64,000 nt of DNA from NCBI GenBank assembly GCA_029215795.1, contig JARDYH010000002.1:64333001-64397000 (forward strand). The letters are read 5' to 3'. The stretch comes from Anniella stebbinsi. Lineage: Eukaryota > Chordata > Lepidosauria > Squamata > Anniellidae. The notes beneath the pieces were generated by a model, which did not search any database, was not told the origin of the DNA, and saw only the letters and a list, made by a program, of their open reading frames with translations. Positions 1-9,896 of this stretch are shown here, in pieces. Both the position numbers and the translations under genes were made by a program. How positions within the stretch are numbered: position 1 is the first letter of the stretch; each line of letters starts with the position of its first letter.

Positions 1-865
1 AGGCTTTAGAATATTGCTTCTTTGCATATAGAAATATTGGGGAGAATGCCTAACAGTGTAGAAAACTGAAACTATTTCTGTTCACCTGGGGACAAATGTT
101 TTGAAGTATCTTGGAACATATGCACAGAATAAAATGGCATTTTAAAATCTATTTTTATGGATGTACACACACTTTAGGTTTGCCTTTTGCCAGAGTGCTT
201 TATTATATGAACAGTGCAGTTGGCATCCTCAGGCAGAAGGGACCTCTGCTGACTTCTGTCCTGTGCCATCTTTTTTTTTTAAAAAAAATTGTAGCCCAGC
301 ATTCCAAGCAGTGCTGGGCAGATGGGTTTAGCCACCATTTAGTGTTTTCACCCAATCTATCATCACTTGAGGATATTGGGAGGAAATATAATGGTGGACC
401 CTGACTATAAATCCAGGTACATGATTTTGCTGGGAGTGTTGATGGCTGCTGTTGCTGCCAGGTAGCCTGTCAGGAGTACAGCACTTTCCCAGGGCACTTA
501 ACATTCTGGGAAATAACCCTGAATGGAGGAATAATGAGGATCGAGGTAGAAGTGGTGCAACTAGCTGCTTCTCAGAGTCACAGATAATTTGGAGTAAATC
601 AGATTGGCACTCACTCAGGCCTAGCTCTGGGTTTTGGAGGACCATAGACATGCTGTCCCCTCATGCCTACGGTCACTAAGGGCCACAGTGGCACTGCTGC
701 ACTCACCAGAATACTCTCCTTCTTGCTCTTACTTGTGAAGGGCTAATGCTCCTCAGGATCTTATAGCACAAGGTAAGCCTAACATGCTAGTGTGAATAGG
801 AAGCTGGCAGCTGCAGCAATACAGCTGGTGTCCATGTGCCAAAGAACGCTAATGCGGTCCAGGCA
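1..865. other. Non-coding stretch, no feature recognised
   Basis: I see no coding signal, recognisable repeat or RNA gene here. A T-run followed by an A-run lies near 270-290. Reading frames are short and show no domain. Confidence 0.5.
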
Positions 866-1500
866 AAGTGTGTTGTTGTTGTTGTTGCTGTTATTTTATA
901 TCGTTCTCGCTCATGGCGGTTTTTCTAGACTGACATGACGGGCTTTGCCAAGTCATGCTGTCTTTTACAGATTCAGGAATTTCCTGACAATTGAGCATGT
1001 TTTAAGTATGACTGCTTTCTGGAAGTTGGTGTGCCCAGTTTCTGAAGGTTTTCTGTATAGGCCCAGTTTCTGAAGGTTTTCTGTATAGTTTTTTGATGTG
1101 ATGCCGGTGACTGAGGTGACTAACGGAATAATTGTGACCTTTTCCTGATGCCATAGTTCTTTGACTTCCATGGCCAGTGGTGTATATTTGTCTCTCTTTT
1201 CTTCTTCCTTTTCAACAACATTTTGTCATTCGGTATTGCTATGTCAATGAGGTATGTGTGTTTTTCTTTTTTGCCTATGGCCGTTATGTCTAGTCGGTTG
1301 CAGGGTATTGTCTTGTCGGTATGAATTGTTCTGTCCCAGTATATTTTATGATCTGCATTTTCCAAGATTGTTTCGGATGAGTATGTATAGTATGGAGTAG
1401 ATTGTTTGATAAGGTTGAATTTGATGGCCAGTTGTTGGTGAATTATTTTTGCAGCTGAATTGTGTCTGTCTGTATAGACTCAGTCGCCAGTGAATATCAT
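866..1500 (-). pseudogene. 3' fragment of an R4/Dong-like LINE (restriction-like endonuclease domain)
   Basis: Read on the minus strand, 1500-1120 encodes a region with RHNSAAKIIHQQLA, then TPYYTYSSETILENADHK and YWDRTIHTDKTIPCNRLDI followed by TYLIDIAIPND. A shifted frame (1171-965) continues with KELWHQEKVTIIPLVTSVTG and ends in KAVILKTCSIVRKFLNL. This is the layout of the C-terminal restriction-like endonuclease of site-specific LINEs (R2/R4/NeSL type), where an R-P-D motif precedes a second acidic residue. Here the proline is replaced (RLDI), and a frameshift lies near 1120-1170, so the copy is dead. A 28-base segment is duplicated in tandem at about 1031-1088. The probable 3' tail on the minus strand is a CAA-rich run at about 866-890. 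The family is inferred from protein pattern alone. Confidence 0.72.
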
Positions 1501-1739
1501 AGGACACTATCATCCTGCTAAAAGTGTTCTGCAGACATCTCTTACCAACCCCCTGAAGAAGGCCTTTAAAAAAATAGCATAGGCTGAAACGTGTTGGGCG
1601 TGAATAATAAAGTATCTCAGCATTCTGAGAACCCGCTGCTCTCCTTTTTTTTGCCCTGAATGGATGCTCTCCTCCTTTTGGTTTTTTGTACTCTTTCTGT
1701 AGCCAGGTGAAGGCTCCCCCCTCCCCCAGTATTTTAACA
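1501..1739 (+). repeat. Unclassified repeat with CTGAAGA...GAAAC motif
   Basis: CTGAAGA at 1553-1559 is followed by a short pairable stem (GGCCT at 1561-1565 with AGGCT at 1581-1585) and GAAAC at 1586-1590. This arrangement recalls the conserved core of a hammerhead-type ribozyme, as found in some Penelope-like elements, but one core base differs from CTGATGA. AATAAA follows near 1605. The segment lies directly against the R4-like fragment. Its family is not identified. Confidence 0.35.
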
Positions 1740-1963
1740 TTTTACCATCATAGTCTTTTAACTCTATTGTTTTAAATCTGTATTTTAAATCTCTATTTCT
1801 ACTTGTTGTACTTTTATATTGTGGATTTATATTGTGGTTTAAGGTTCCATGTTTTATACTTCAAGATGTACTTTATGGTTTAAATTTTTGTGAACTCCCC
1901 AGACAGCTTTGGCTATTGGGCAATATAGAAATAAATAAATAAATAAATAAATAAACGTTGGTT
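1740..1963 (+). repeat. 3' end of an L2/CR1-like LINE
   Basis: The segment ends with GTGAACTCCCCAGACAGC, then GGCTATTGGGCAATATAG and an ATAAATAAATA tail at about 1929-1956. The same 3' terminus occurs at 18600-18710 on the plus strand and on the minus strand at 16201 and 42366, where it is joined to reverse-transcriptase sequence. That linkage is the reason for calling it a LINE tail. Confidence 0.75.
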
Positions 1964-2696
1964 GAAAGTTCCATCCCAAGGTGTCCAGCAGTATCCAAGT
2001 TGTAGCATTAGAAATGAGTACATGGGATACCCACAATCTTGGGTTGCATGTTCTGCAGATATTATGAAGATGGAGCAGAGTAGAACATGATCTGATGTAT
2101 AGTAACTACAATGTTTGGTCTTTAAGAGCTTGTTCTAATATTTAGTGGGACCAGTTCCAGAACTGTTCACTGGAAATGTTAAGTACCGTGGTGTTTCTCT
2201 GCTCCCGTTTCTCTGCTCCAAGGCAGCTGATAGCATAAGTTTAAACATAGCAGAAGCAGCTGTCATCCAGCTGCCACCATTCTGTTTTGACACTGTTATT
2301 CATCCACTAAATGTATTTAGTGACTGCTGTGAGTGGTCATGTGGGCTTAGATAAAATTCTACTGCAGTTGTGCAATCAGGACCAGATTTGTAAAACATTA
2401 TACTAATGATAATGCAGACATATTTAAAATTCCACACTGTGCTTGTGCAGTGTTAGGGAAAATACATCAGCATGGTGCACAGCGAAAAAGGAACATGATA
2501 GCTACTAATTCAATCAGAATTTTTGTTGAATTCCACCAAATCCATATACCTCTGGCATTCCCCAGATGTAGTGTCACATATACACCTTTGTCAAATGCTG
2601 TAACGTGTTTTACCAAGTACTCTGCTATCTAAGAGGCAAATCTCCAACTCAGGTTAAGATGAAATACTTGGGAGGAAAAATCAGTTGCGTCTAGTG
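1964..2696. other. Non-coding stretch, no feature recognised
   Basis: No coding domain, repeat or RNA gene is recognisable. The base composition is ordinary AT-rich sequence. Confidence 0.45.
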
Positions 2697-3408
2697 CAGT
2701 GGTCTTAAACCGGTGGGTCACAACCTAAAAGTGGGTCATGAGTTCAATCCAGTTGGGTCACACCAAAGCTGTTGATTCCATGTTGGGTAGTGGTGAAATT
2801 GTGAAAGTGGGATGGGCGAACTCAGCAGGGTCCTGACCTGCGAGTGCTCACACACACTGCTCATGCTGTCTGCTCCAATGAGCCAGGCCACACAAGCCCC
2901 TGCCTAGTCTCCTTTCTGTGCCGCACTAATGGTGGCAACTGCCCACCATTAGTGTAGATGGGGGGAAATGCACAATTTCAGGACACTTTGGAAATCATGC
3001 ATTTCTCTCCCCCCTGCACCAATGGGGGTTTTAAAGGCCCTATTATTGCAAGGGTGCCCCCCTTGGGGTGAGATGAGCGCTTTCAATTGCCTTTGGAAAG
3101 TGCACATTTCCCCCAGCCTTGCTAATGGTTGCTGCCATTAGTGTGTCTAGGGGAATTGCACATTTTCCTAAAGCTCCAGAAAGTGTGCTTTGCCAGGGTG
3201 GACCTATGACTGAGCTCACTGAGTCAGATGTGCCTGGTGTGAGTGTTCAAGGCGCAGGTCCATGCTCGCACTAGGCACACCTGACTGGGTCTGGGGGGCG
3301 GACACAGGGAGGTGTCTTTTGGTCTCTTGAACTCAGTCAGGTGCTCGCAACAACCCTAGTCTCATGTTGCCAGTTGAGTCTAGGGTCTGATCCAGTAGAA
3401 GACCACTG
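2697..3408. mobile_element. Non-autonomous hAT element (Charlie-like), 712 bp
   Basis: The left end reads CAGTGGTCTTAAACCGGTGG and the right end reads CAGTAGAAGACCACTG, so both termini start CAGTGGTCTT when read inward. The flanks GTCTAGTG (2689-2696) and GTATAGCG (3409-3416) are an 8-bp target duplication with two differences. TIRs beginning CAGTGGT followed by a GGGTCACAA-like sequence, with 8-bp TSDs, are typical of hAT-Charlie elements. No transposase frame is present, so it would have depended on an autonomous partner. Internal sequence includes CATTAGTGT segments in both orientations. Confidence 0.78.
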
Positions 3409-4746
3409 GTATAGCGAAAGTAAAGCAGCTTAATTCCAACTGTATTAGCTTAACCTAGGTTTCAGTGTAAATGATAGATAGCAGGAGAGTAACACTGACC
3501 TGATTCACATGATCATGGAGTGAACCAGGTCAAGTTTGTGGATGTGCATAAAAGGGGCTTGCTATGCTGTGAGGTTATAAGTCACCCCAGAATAGTAAAA
3601 CAGCTCATAGCAACAAGCCACCTTTGCCAGCTTTGCCAGCTTTGCCAGCAAGGATAATTCTGCAAAGAAACTCTGGCACGATAGTGGCATGCAGCCGACA
3701 TGGGTGGTGGGGAAAATACACCATTAACAAAACAAAAAATAATTTGGGGCTTGTTTTAATGCAATAAGTTGGTGTTAAAGGGATACATGATGCAACTAAA
3801 CTAAATGATAAACTCTATGTGAATGTGTGATATTGAGATGTATTGAATTTGTTACATAAATTGCAATTATCCAAGAAATTCAAATTCTTTCATTATTTGC
3901 GTATGTTATAGCCTCTGGAATAACTGCAAGGTTATCTGGAATTGTTGAGTGCTTTGGGGTATCAGAAATTCCATCCTGATGCTCAATTAACCTCTTACTG
4001 TATTTCTGAAAGTTGCCCATTGATTAATGGAGAAGGAAGGAAAAACTCAGTAACTACTATGATGGTCTTGCGCTATCAAGCATGATTGAAACCTGCACCC
4101 TCATGTTATTGTAAATTGTCAATACAACCCTGGTACATCGTACTGTTTAAACAGTTGACTTTATGTAGACCCCATGCAATGGTAACACGTTCAAATGTCT
4201 TGCTATTCCTGCTTCCTCCCATACCGTTTGTAGGGTAAGAGGAGGGATCCAATTTAGATTCCATCTATTAATCAGGCCTAAGCTCATGAAAGATGCACAT
4301 CTAAGAAGAGCATCTATCTCAATTATTGCAAAACACCTAGAAAACCCCTAGAATTAGCATTTTGAAGGACTCCTTGACATAATGTCACTGATCAAAGTAA
4401 TGTGCTCTTCTGTATGGCTCCTTCAATAAACAGCATGTTCTCAAGGTGGTTTTATAAATGATCTATAGTATAGGTCTTTGTCAGTATGCTCACATCATCT
4501 ATTTGCATTAGCATCACATTTGGCTTATATGTTGGCTGGACTTTAATGTTAAGAGCATTAACTGAATACAAAATCAAGGTGAACTCAGGGAGAATTTGGG
4601 CTTCAGAAAGCAGTCCACATGTGCATTGAATTAGTAGAGTGAAAATAAATTATAGCTAGCATCGAGCAATAAATAAGTTGTGTATGGATTAATTGGAGAA
4701 AGTCTCAATAGTATCCAGCCTCTAAGCTAATGGAATATTTTTATTA
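3409..4746. other. Non-coding stretch with a small GCTTTGCCA tandem repeat
   Basis: The only structure seen is three copies of a 10-base unit (CTTTGCCAGC) at about 3624-3653. The rest has no coding domain or identified repeat. Confidence 0.5.
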
Positions 4747-4826
4747 GGCTGCAATCTGATACCAATTTACCTGGGAGTAAGTCCCACTGAACACAATGAG
4801 TTTTACTTCTGAGTAGGATTGCTCTG
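4747..4826. repeat. Short palindromic repeat (GCAATC...GATTGC family)
   Basis: An imperfect hairpin runs from GGCTGCAATC through ACCTGGGAGTAAGTCCCACT and CAATGAG to TACTTCTGAGTAGGATTGC. Related copies are at 19501, 45743, 52621, 53122 and 54623. The arms read the same sequence on opposite strands, as in a MITE. The flanking TTA hints at a PIF/Harbinger-type origin, which is inference. Confidence 0.6.
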
Positions 4827-6112
4827 AAAGCTACTTAAAGTTGGATTCAAACAGATAGACGTGTTTTGAGAGAAGGGACTAGAAGACCCTGAAAGTCTTT
4901 ATTAATGGAGGCACAGCCGTGCCTCCATTGTTAAGGGCATTCAGTAAAAAACACATTCTGCCATGTTAAAGTGATAATGGGGGGGGGGTCATTCTAACAG
5001 CCATAAAATCGAAAATGTTTCATCAACCTTTCTGAAATTTACAGGTGCCAGAAAGAAATGTTTGTTTTACAGTACCTGAAAATTTCAAGAAGATTAGTGA
5101 AAGATTGAGGGAAGGAGAGCAGTTTAAGTTAGAAAAGGAATACAAATCTGTCTCCCTGCTTTTGTAAAATTTACTTCCGGGTTGCTACTTTTTGTGCTCA
5201 AAATTTGCATAATTTCTAGAGCCTTATTAAGTAATCCAGTGGTGGGGTCTTCTTCCTCCTTGACTGTAGTTGATGGAAAGCTTTTCGTTTTTAAAAAATT
5301 CCCTTCGGTTGACTTTTAAGGACTATTTTAACCTCTCATTCAAGTCAATGAGGCGGCCATCTTCCCTCATAACGCAACACACTCTCCCCCCTCTCTCCTG
5401 CCTTAGAATGTGGGGTGGGTGAGTGAAATGGCCGCTGCCTCTAGCACAGACCTTTTGAGTGAAGAAGAAGAAGAGTTTCTCTTTTCTCTTCTGGAACATG
5501 CATTCCTTTGGCTCTGAGAGTATTTTGGGCTATCTTCATAAGGCCAGTTTGCTGTTTTGCTCCCTGGTGAAGCAGGGTGTGGATCCTCTGGATCCATGGT
5601 AACTTGATCTTCAGATCTCTCCTGGGAATAGGTAGCTATACCTTTCTTTTAATTTCCCCCACCCCACTCACACACAGTGCTCCTTCCCTCTTTTCTAAGA
5701 GTTTGGTCCATACTGCTATAAGTTGAAAGCTTCAAACACTTCATTTAATTAGTTTGGGCTGGTGTTAAGTTTTAAGTACAATGTTGAAACCTTTCAAAGT
5801 GCTCCTGGGCCTACAACGCTGGTTTCGGCCTCGTCACCCTGTTTTTCTAATAAGGTTTAGAAACAGTTGAGCTGTCGTTTATTTTGCATAGTGTACACAC
5901 ATGGATTTTCTTTCTAATCCTTGCAGTCTACACTGGCTCCCTCCTTGATGTGTTTTTGGATGCAGACAAACCCTTTTCTGTTCCAGCAGGCCTTTGGCAA
6001 ATAATCTGGACCTCTGTCTATACCTTTGACTTTTAAATTGTTATGTATTTGAAATGTTTTAAATGCTTTAATATTGAAAAGTATTTAATTATATTTTTAA
6101 CTTTTGTATATT
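4827..6112. other. Non-coding stretch with one dispersed repeat
   Basis: The segment at about 4965-5110 (TAATGGGG followed by GGGTCATTCTAAC, then TGAAATTTACAGGTGC) has a clear relative at 45560-45675, so it is an interspersed repeat of unknown class. A short perfect palindrome (TGGAGGCACAGCCGTGCCTCCA type) sits at about 4905-4926. No coding domain is seen. Confidence 0.5.
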
Positions 6113-6410
6113 TAGGCTGACTATATGAAAAGGAGGACAGGGCTCATGTAACTTTAACAGTTGTAGAGAAAAGGGAATTTCAGCCAGTGTCATTTGTATG
6201 CAATTAGTCCCTGGTGAAATTCCCTCTTCATCACAACAGTTAAAGTTGCAGGCACTATACTAGAGTGACCATATACAAAAGAAGGCAGGGCCCCTGCAAC
6301 TTTAACTGGTGTGATGAAGAGGGAATTTCACCAGGAACTAATTGCATACAAATGACACCCCACCGCTCCAATCAGGCCCTTTTCTATAATGCCTGGGAAT
6401 GACCATGTCC
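6113..6410. mobile_element. Foldback MITE (TAGGGTGACCATA family)
   Basis: The copy begins TAGGCTGACTATATGAAAAG and contains AACAGTTGTAGAGAAAAGGG, then CATCACAACAGTTAAAGTTG in inverted relation, then AGAGTGACCATATACAAAAG. A further inverted arm (TGATGAAGAGGGAATTTCAC) follows. Relatives are at 23790, 36876 and 53836. The internal nested palindromes suggest a non-autonomous DNA transposon. No TSD was established. Confidence 0.65.
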
Positions 6411-7689
6411 CTGACCATGGGACATACTGACTTGCAATGATGGGAGTTGTAGTCCAGCACCTTTGGAGGGCACCAGGTTGGGGAAGGGCTGCTCTAAACA
6501 AAAAAAGAGAAGTAGGTGGCCCTAAGTTGTTCGTGATCAGTTTTCCACAACCCCACAGTCACCTCTGCATATCATCTTCTCCACCCTGTCCTCATGGTTT
6601 ATCTGCTTTGGGAGAATGAGAATTTCACTTGCACTTTCTGCCTCCTTAGGGAGGATGTGGCGTTAAGGCTTGTGAGCCTTAACTCCCAATTTCCCTGCTT
6701 TTTGGTGCTTGGTTGGAATCTGTAGAGCCTTAACATTGTTTTTGTAAACTGTAGGTTTTTTGTTTAATGAGTTGTCATTAATAAAACAGAAAGAGACCAA
6801 TTAAGGATTATTTTAAAAAATGACCAAAACAAACAAACATGCAAACAAAAATCCAGTATGGCATGTAAGTTAGGTCCAGGGCCCAGCAGCCACGTCCCCT
6901 TCAGAGGACCACCCAGAAAGTGGCAGGTGATGAGGGCATGAGGCAGGGATGTCAGAGGAATCCCTCCAAGGGGTGAAGTTCACCATGCTTTCAGGAGCTC
7001 ACCCCCCTAGACTCCAGTTTACTCACCCATGAGTTGGTCTAACATGATCTGTATCTGGTCGAGCCAGCTAGCATATTTTTGGCTTTTTCTTTCTTTCTTA
7101 AATTGTAATTTCAGCCATAAATTGCAGGTGTAGTATGTTTAATTTGTGTAAATTGTGCCTGCAGCGTATGGAAATTACAGGTGCATTTTGCACAAAATTA
7201 AGCATATTACAGCCACGATTTGTGCAAATTATGCACAGCTGAAATAAGTGCAAATTACACAAATTGCACCTGCAATCTGCATAAATGGTGAGTTAAGAAA
7301 AGAAAAAAACACCTTGAGAATGTTCTCGGATTTCAGGAAAAAGCCTGCAGCTTGGCTCACAAATTCAAGTCGAGTCGAGGACTCCAAGCGAATCTGGTGA
7401 GCCCCAAAAGGGCTGGATTTCCCTGTGATGGCTATTCCTCACATGAAGGTAGCAGAATCAAATTCAATGTTATTCCTGTAGTCATGATGGTGCTATGATT
7501 TACGTGAGTTAACGTGCAAAACTGCACATGCTCAGAGTATTACTTTTTTCTTTATAGCAGGATTGGCAAAAATTCTGACAGAAGAAGAGAAACCCTGGCT
7601 GGGGAGCTATGCCATCTGCTCCTGAAGAGACCTCCAGTTGACCTGAAAGAATTGTATTCTGGTGTGTGTTTAGGTTTGTGTGTTTCCAA
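6411..7689. other. Non-coding stretch with a hairpin-element fragment and an AT-rich motif cluster
   Basis: At about 6437-6495, GGGAGTTGTAGTCCA and GGAGGGCACCAGGTTGGGGA match one arm of the foldback element seen complete at 44524-44660. At about 7100-7285, a cluster of loosely repeated TGCAAATT-like words in both orientations makes an AT-rich degenerate repeat. No coding domain is seen. Confidence 0.5.
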
Positions 7690-7772
7690 ATTTTAAAACT
7701 GTAAATTAACTCGAATGCCTTGGCAGAAAGGCAGGATAGAAATGTATTAAATAAATGAATTAAATAAATAAA
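7690..7772 (+). repeat. 3' tail of a LINE (L2/CR1-like)
   Basis: The end TGCCTTGGCAGAAAGGCAGG, then ATAGAAATGTATTAAATAAA, has the form of the terminal region and tail of an L2/CR1-like LINE of a second subfamily. It is too short to carry coding sequence. Confidence 0.55.
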
Positions 7773-8225
7773 AGTTGCAGTATAGCTGTGTCCATAACAC
7801 TGGTAGAAGACCATTGTCAAACTGATTAATTTATTCTGGCACAAGTTTTCTTTGACTATAACCTATTTCATCAGATGTATGGAGCATTATGGAGGGTTCC
7901 AGGTTATGGAGAGTTCTAGTGCATACAGTGGTGGTTGTCGTGAGAATTGTAAACACTGAAGGTTGAAGGAAATTAAATGCAAAAAGTACTGAGACAGACC
8001 ATCACATTATTAACAGTGGCTATTCACAGTTCTGTTGTTGATAACACAAATATCGTAGCACTGGTAAGACAATTAACACATGAAGTGTGATAAAAATCCT
8101 TCTTCCTTATTCAAGCTTCTGGTGATAGAATTAAATCTATTGATGAATTCTAACTCAGCAGTCTTTCATTCTAATTTCCCATTGCTCCACAAAGGCCATT
8201 TTAAGTTCACTGCAGGGAAGTTGGT
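7773..8225. other. Non-coding stretch, no feature recognised
   Basis: No coding domain, repeat or structured element is visible. Confidence 0.45.
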
Positions 8226-8425
8226 TTTGGCTGAACATTCCTAACAGTAAGCTGTTTGACAGTGGAATATTATCTCTGGAGGTAGTGAGTTGTCCTTCGC
8301 AGGAGGTATTTAAGCAGGGCTCCATGGCTATCTCTCAAAGATGATCTAGTTTCAACCTCCATGGCAGATTCTACATTGAGCAGGGTTGGGGACTCCAAAG
8401 ACCCTTCCAACTCTATGGACTGGAT
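8226..8425 (+). pseudogene. CR1 LINE 3' end fragment
   Basis: The segment reads AACATTCCTAACAGTAAGCT, then TTTGACAGTGGAATATTATC, GCAGGAGGTATTTAAGCAGG and finally CCCTTCCAACTCTATGGACT. This order matches the last codons and 3' untranslated region of amniote CR1 elements (short spacer, a phenylalanine-lysine-rich end, then the CCTTCCAACTCTATG terminus). The usual octamer tail is missing or eroded. It is a typical 5'-truncated, dead CR1 copy. Confidence 0.75.
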
Positions 8426-8694
8426 TCAGATTTAGATGCATGCAACTGGGATAGTGGTAGCAGATATCCCCACCTCCTCCTCCTATGAGGGTTGGGGGAC
8501 CTTTCTGAATGGGGTGAGCAGTGGATGGGAGATCCCCAAAAGCTGGGTTGAGGCACCGTCTATGAGTGAAGCCCTTGGATCTAACCCTGTGATTTTATGT
8601 ACATCGAACAAGATAAAAATAGAGGACAGCATGTCAAAGCAAAGGGCAAGATGAATGCAGGAGTTCTGTGGCTCTAATGCAAAAATGTGATCGG

Positions 8695-8886
8695 AGTGGG
8701 ATAACAATTGTATGTCAAGCAGGTGGTGCACTGAATAAGGGCTATCAAAATGATTAATAATCCCCTGGTAACTCTTTTCAGTGCACCAACTGCTTGACAT
8801 ACAATTGTTATCCTTTTTAGCTCACAAAATTCCACAGGTGTAAATTAGATTATACAAAATAGGAAGATTAATAATCTTCCTATTTT
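8695..8886. repeat. Two adjacent hairpins (35-bp and 15-bp arms)
   Basis: GGATAACAATTGTATGTCAA at about 8699 continues to GTGCACTGA, and its inverted copy ends at about 8814; the arms are about 35 bp with one mismatch around a 45-bp loop. Immediately downstream, AAAATAGGAAGATTA (8856-8870) and its exact inverted copy (8872-8886) form a second hairpin with a one-base loop. They are likely remains of a palindromic MITE. Confidence 0.7.
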
Positions 8887-9033
8887 ATATATGAATCACT
8901 TGGGAGACAGATGACAACTGGCTTACATTTATCTACATTCAACTGAGCAGCAAGCAGAGCATCTAGGCTACTTGGGTGTTCATGCTGTGCAAGCTAAGAG
9001 ATTGGCATCTCTTCAGGACACCTGTCCTTCTTT

Positions 9034-9092
9034 GAAATGTATCCATCAATCAATATTTATTACGGTCACAAGACCAGAAGAGAAATGTATCC
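9034..9092 (-). mobile_element. 37-bp 5'-truncated LINE insertion with 11-bp TSD
   Basis: GAAATGTATCC occurs at 9034-9044 and again at 9082-9092 as an exact target duplication. Between them lie 37 bases that, on the minus strand, read CTGGTCTTGTGACCGTAATA followed by AATATTGATTGAT. The 3' end of the long LINE at 63797-63838 reads CTGGTTTTTTAACCGTAATA followed by an AGTATTG repeat. The fragment is therefore the extreme 3' end of a related LINE, inserted with severe 5' truncation. Confidence 0.75.
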
Positions 9093-9711
9093 CAGCATTC
9101 AACAAATCTCAGATCCATTCCTCTTTCCTTTAAATCTTCACCTCCATCACTACAGTTTCATCCACACATTATTCTCCAGGACAAGAGCATTCAGCATGGG
9201 AGAGTGACATGCCTGACCTAAGCCCAGACCAGGAAGTCTCTTCTACTGATGAAGATTCTGAAGCTGAAGACACCATGAGACAATCCCCCCACACCAACCC
9301 ATAGGTAACCTGAACATCCCTGAAGATGCTAGACCAGGCCCTTTGGCTACAGTGGCATTTGAGGTATCCATGAATGAAACCCCAGATGAACCCACCTAGC
9401 CCATGGAGTCAGAGGAGGAGGCCACATGACCACCGAACTCTGGAGAACATTGGTGTCAAAAGGTGCAGGCACAGGTGGCTTCCTGTGGGCCAAACACACA
9501 CTTGAGGAGCCAAAGAAACCAGACTCTTCAGGACTACAGTTCTGTTGTATCCATTTCTGGAACCACACAGGTCCTAAGTTCTTTGTACCCCAGATACCCA
9601 TGTTTCTCACTCCTAGCTACCAGCTTTACCTTGTTCCTGAAATGACACTTGTCCCTTGGTTTTCTCCTCTGTGTTTGACCTTGGCTTCATTTGGCAAACC
9701 TGCTAATAGGA
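9093..9711. other. Unidentified stretch, possibly remains of an older element
   Basis: The base composition is less AT-rich than around it, with an acidic-looking short reading stretch (TDEDSEAEDTM) near 9245-9280 interrupted by stops. I cannot name a family. No intact frame is present. Confidence 0.35.
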
Positions 9712-9896
9712 ACATAGGAAGCTGCCTTATACTGAGTCAGACCATTGGTCCATCAAGCTCAGTATTGTCGATACTGACTGGCAGCCACTCACCAGGGTTT
9801 AAGGCAGGATTTCCTCACCCAACCTAGGACCTTTTGCATGGAATCTGAGACCTTCCGTATGCAAAACATGTGCTCTATCACACAGAGCTATGGGCC
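9712..9896 (-). repeat. tRNA-derived SINE
   Basis: On the minus strand, a tRNA-like head (GGGCCCATAGCTCTGTGTGA, then a GCATACGGAAGGTCTCAGAT region) leads to a tail ending GAGTCAGACC-containing sequence on the plus strand, GAACATAGGAAGCTGCCTTA. The head resembles a tRNA-Ala with A and B boxes, as expected of an internal polymerase III promoter. The same family is at 13112-13757 in the opposite orientation. Confidence 0.75.

Noticed and set aside
9712..9896. Functional tRNA-Ala gene
   Set aside because: The tRNA-like part lacks a proper acceptor stem, has mismatches in the B box and is fused to a SINE body.
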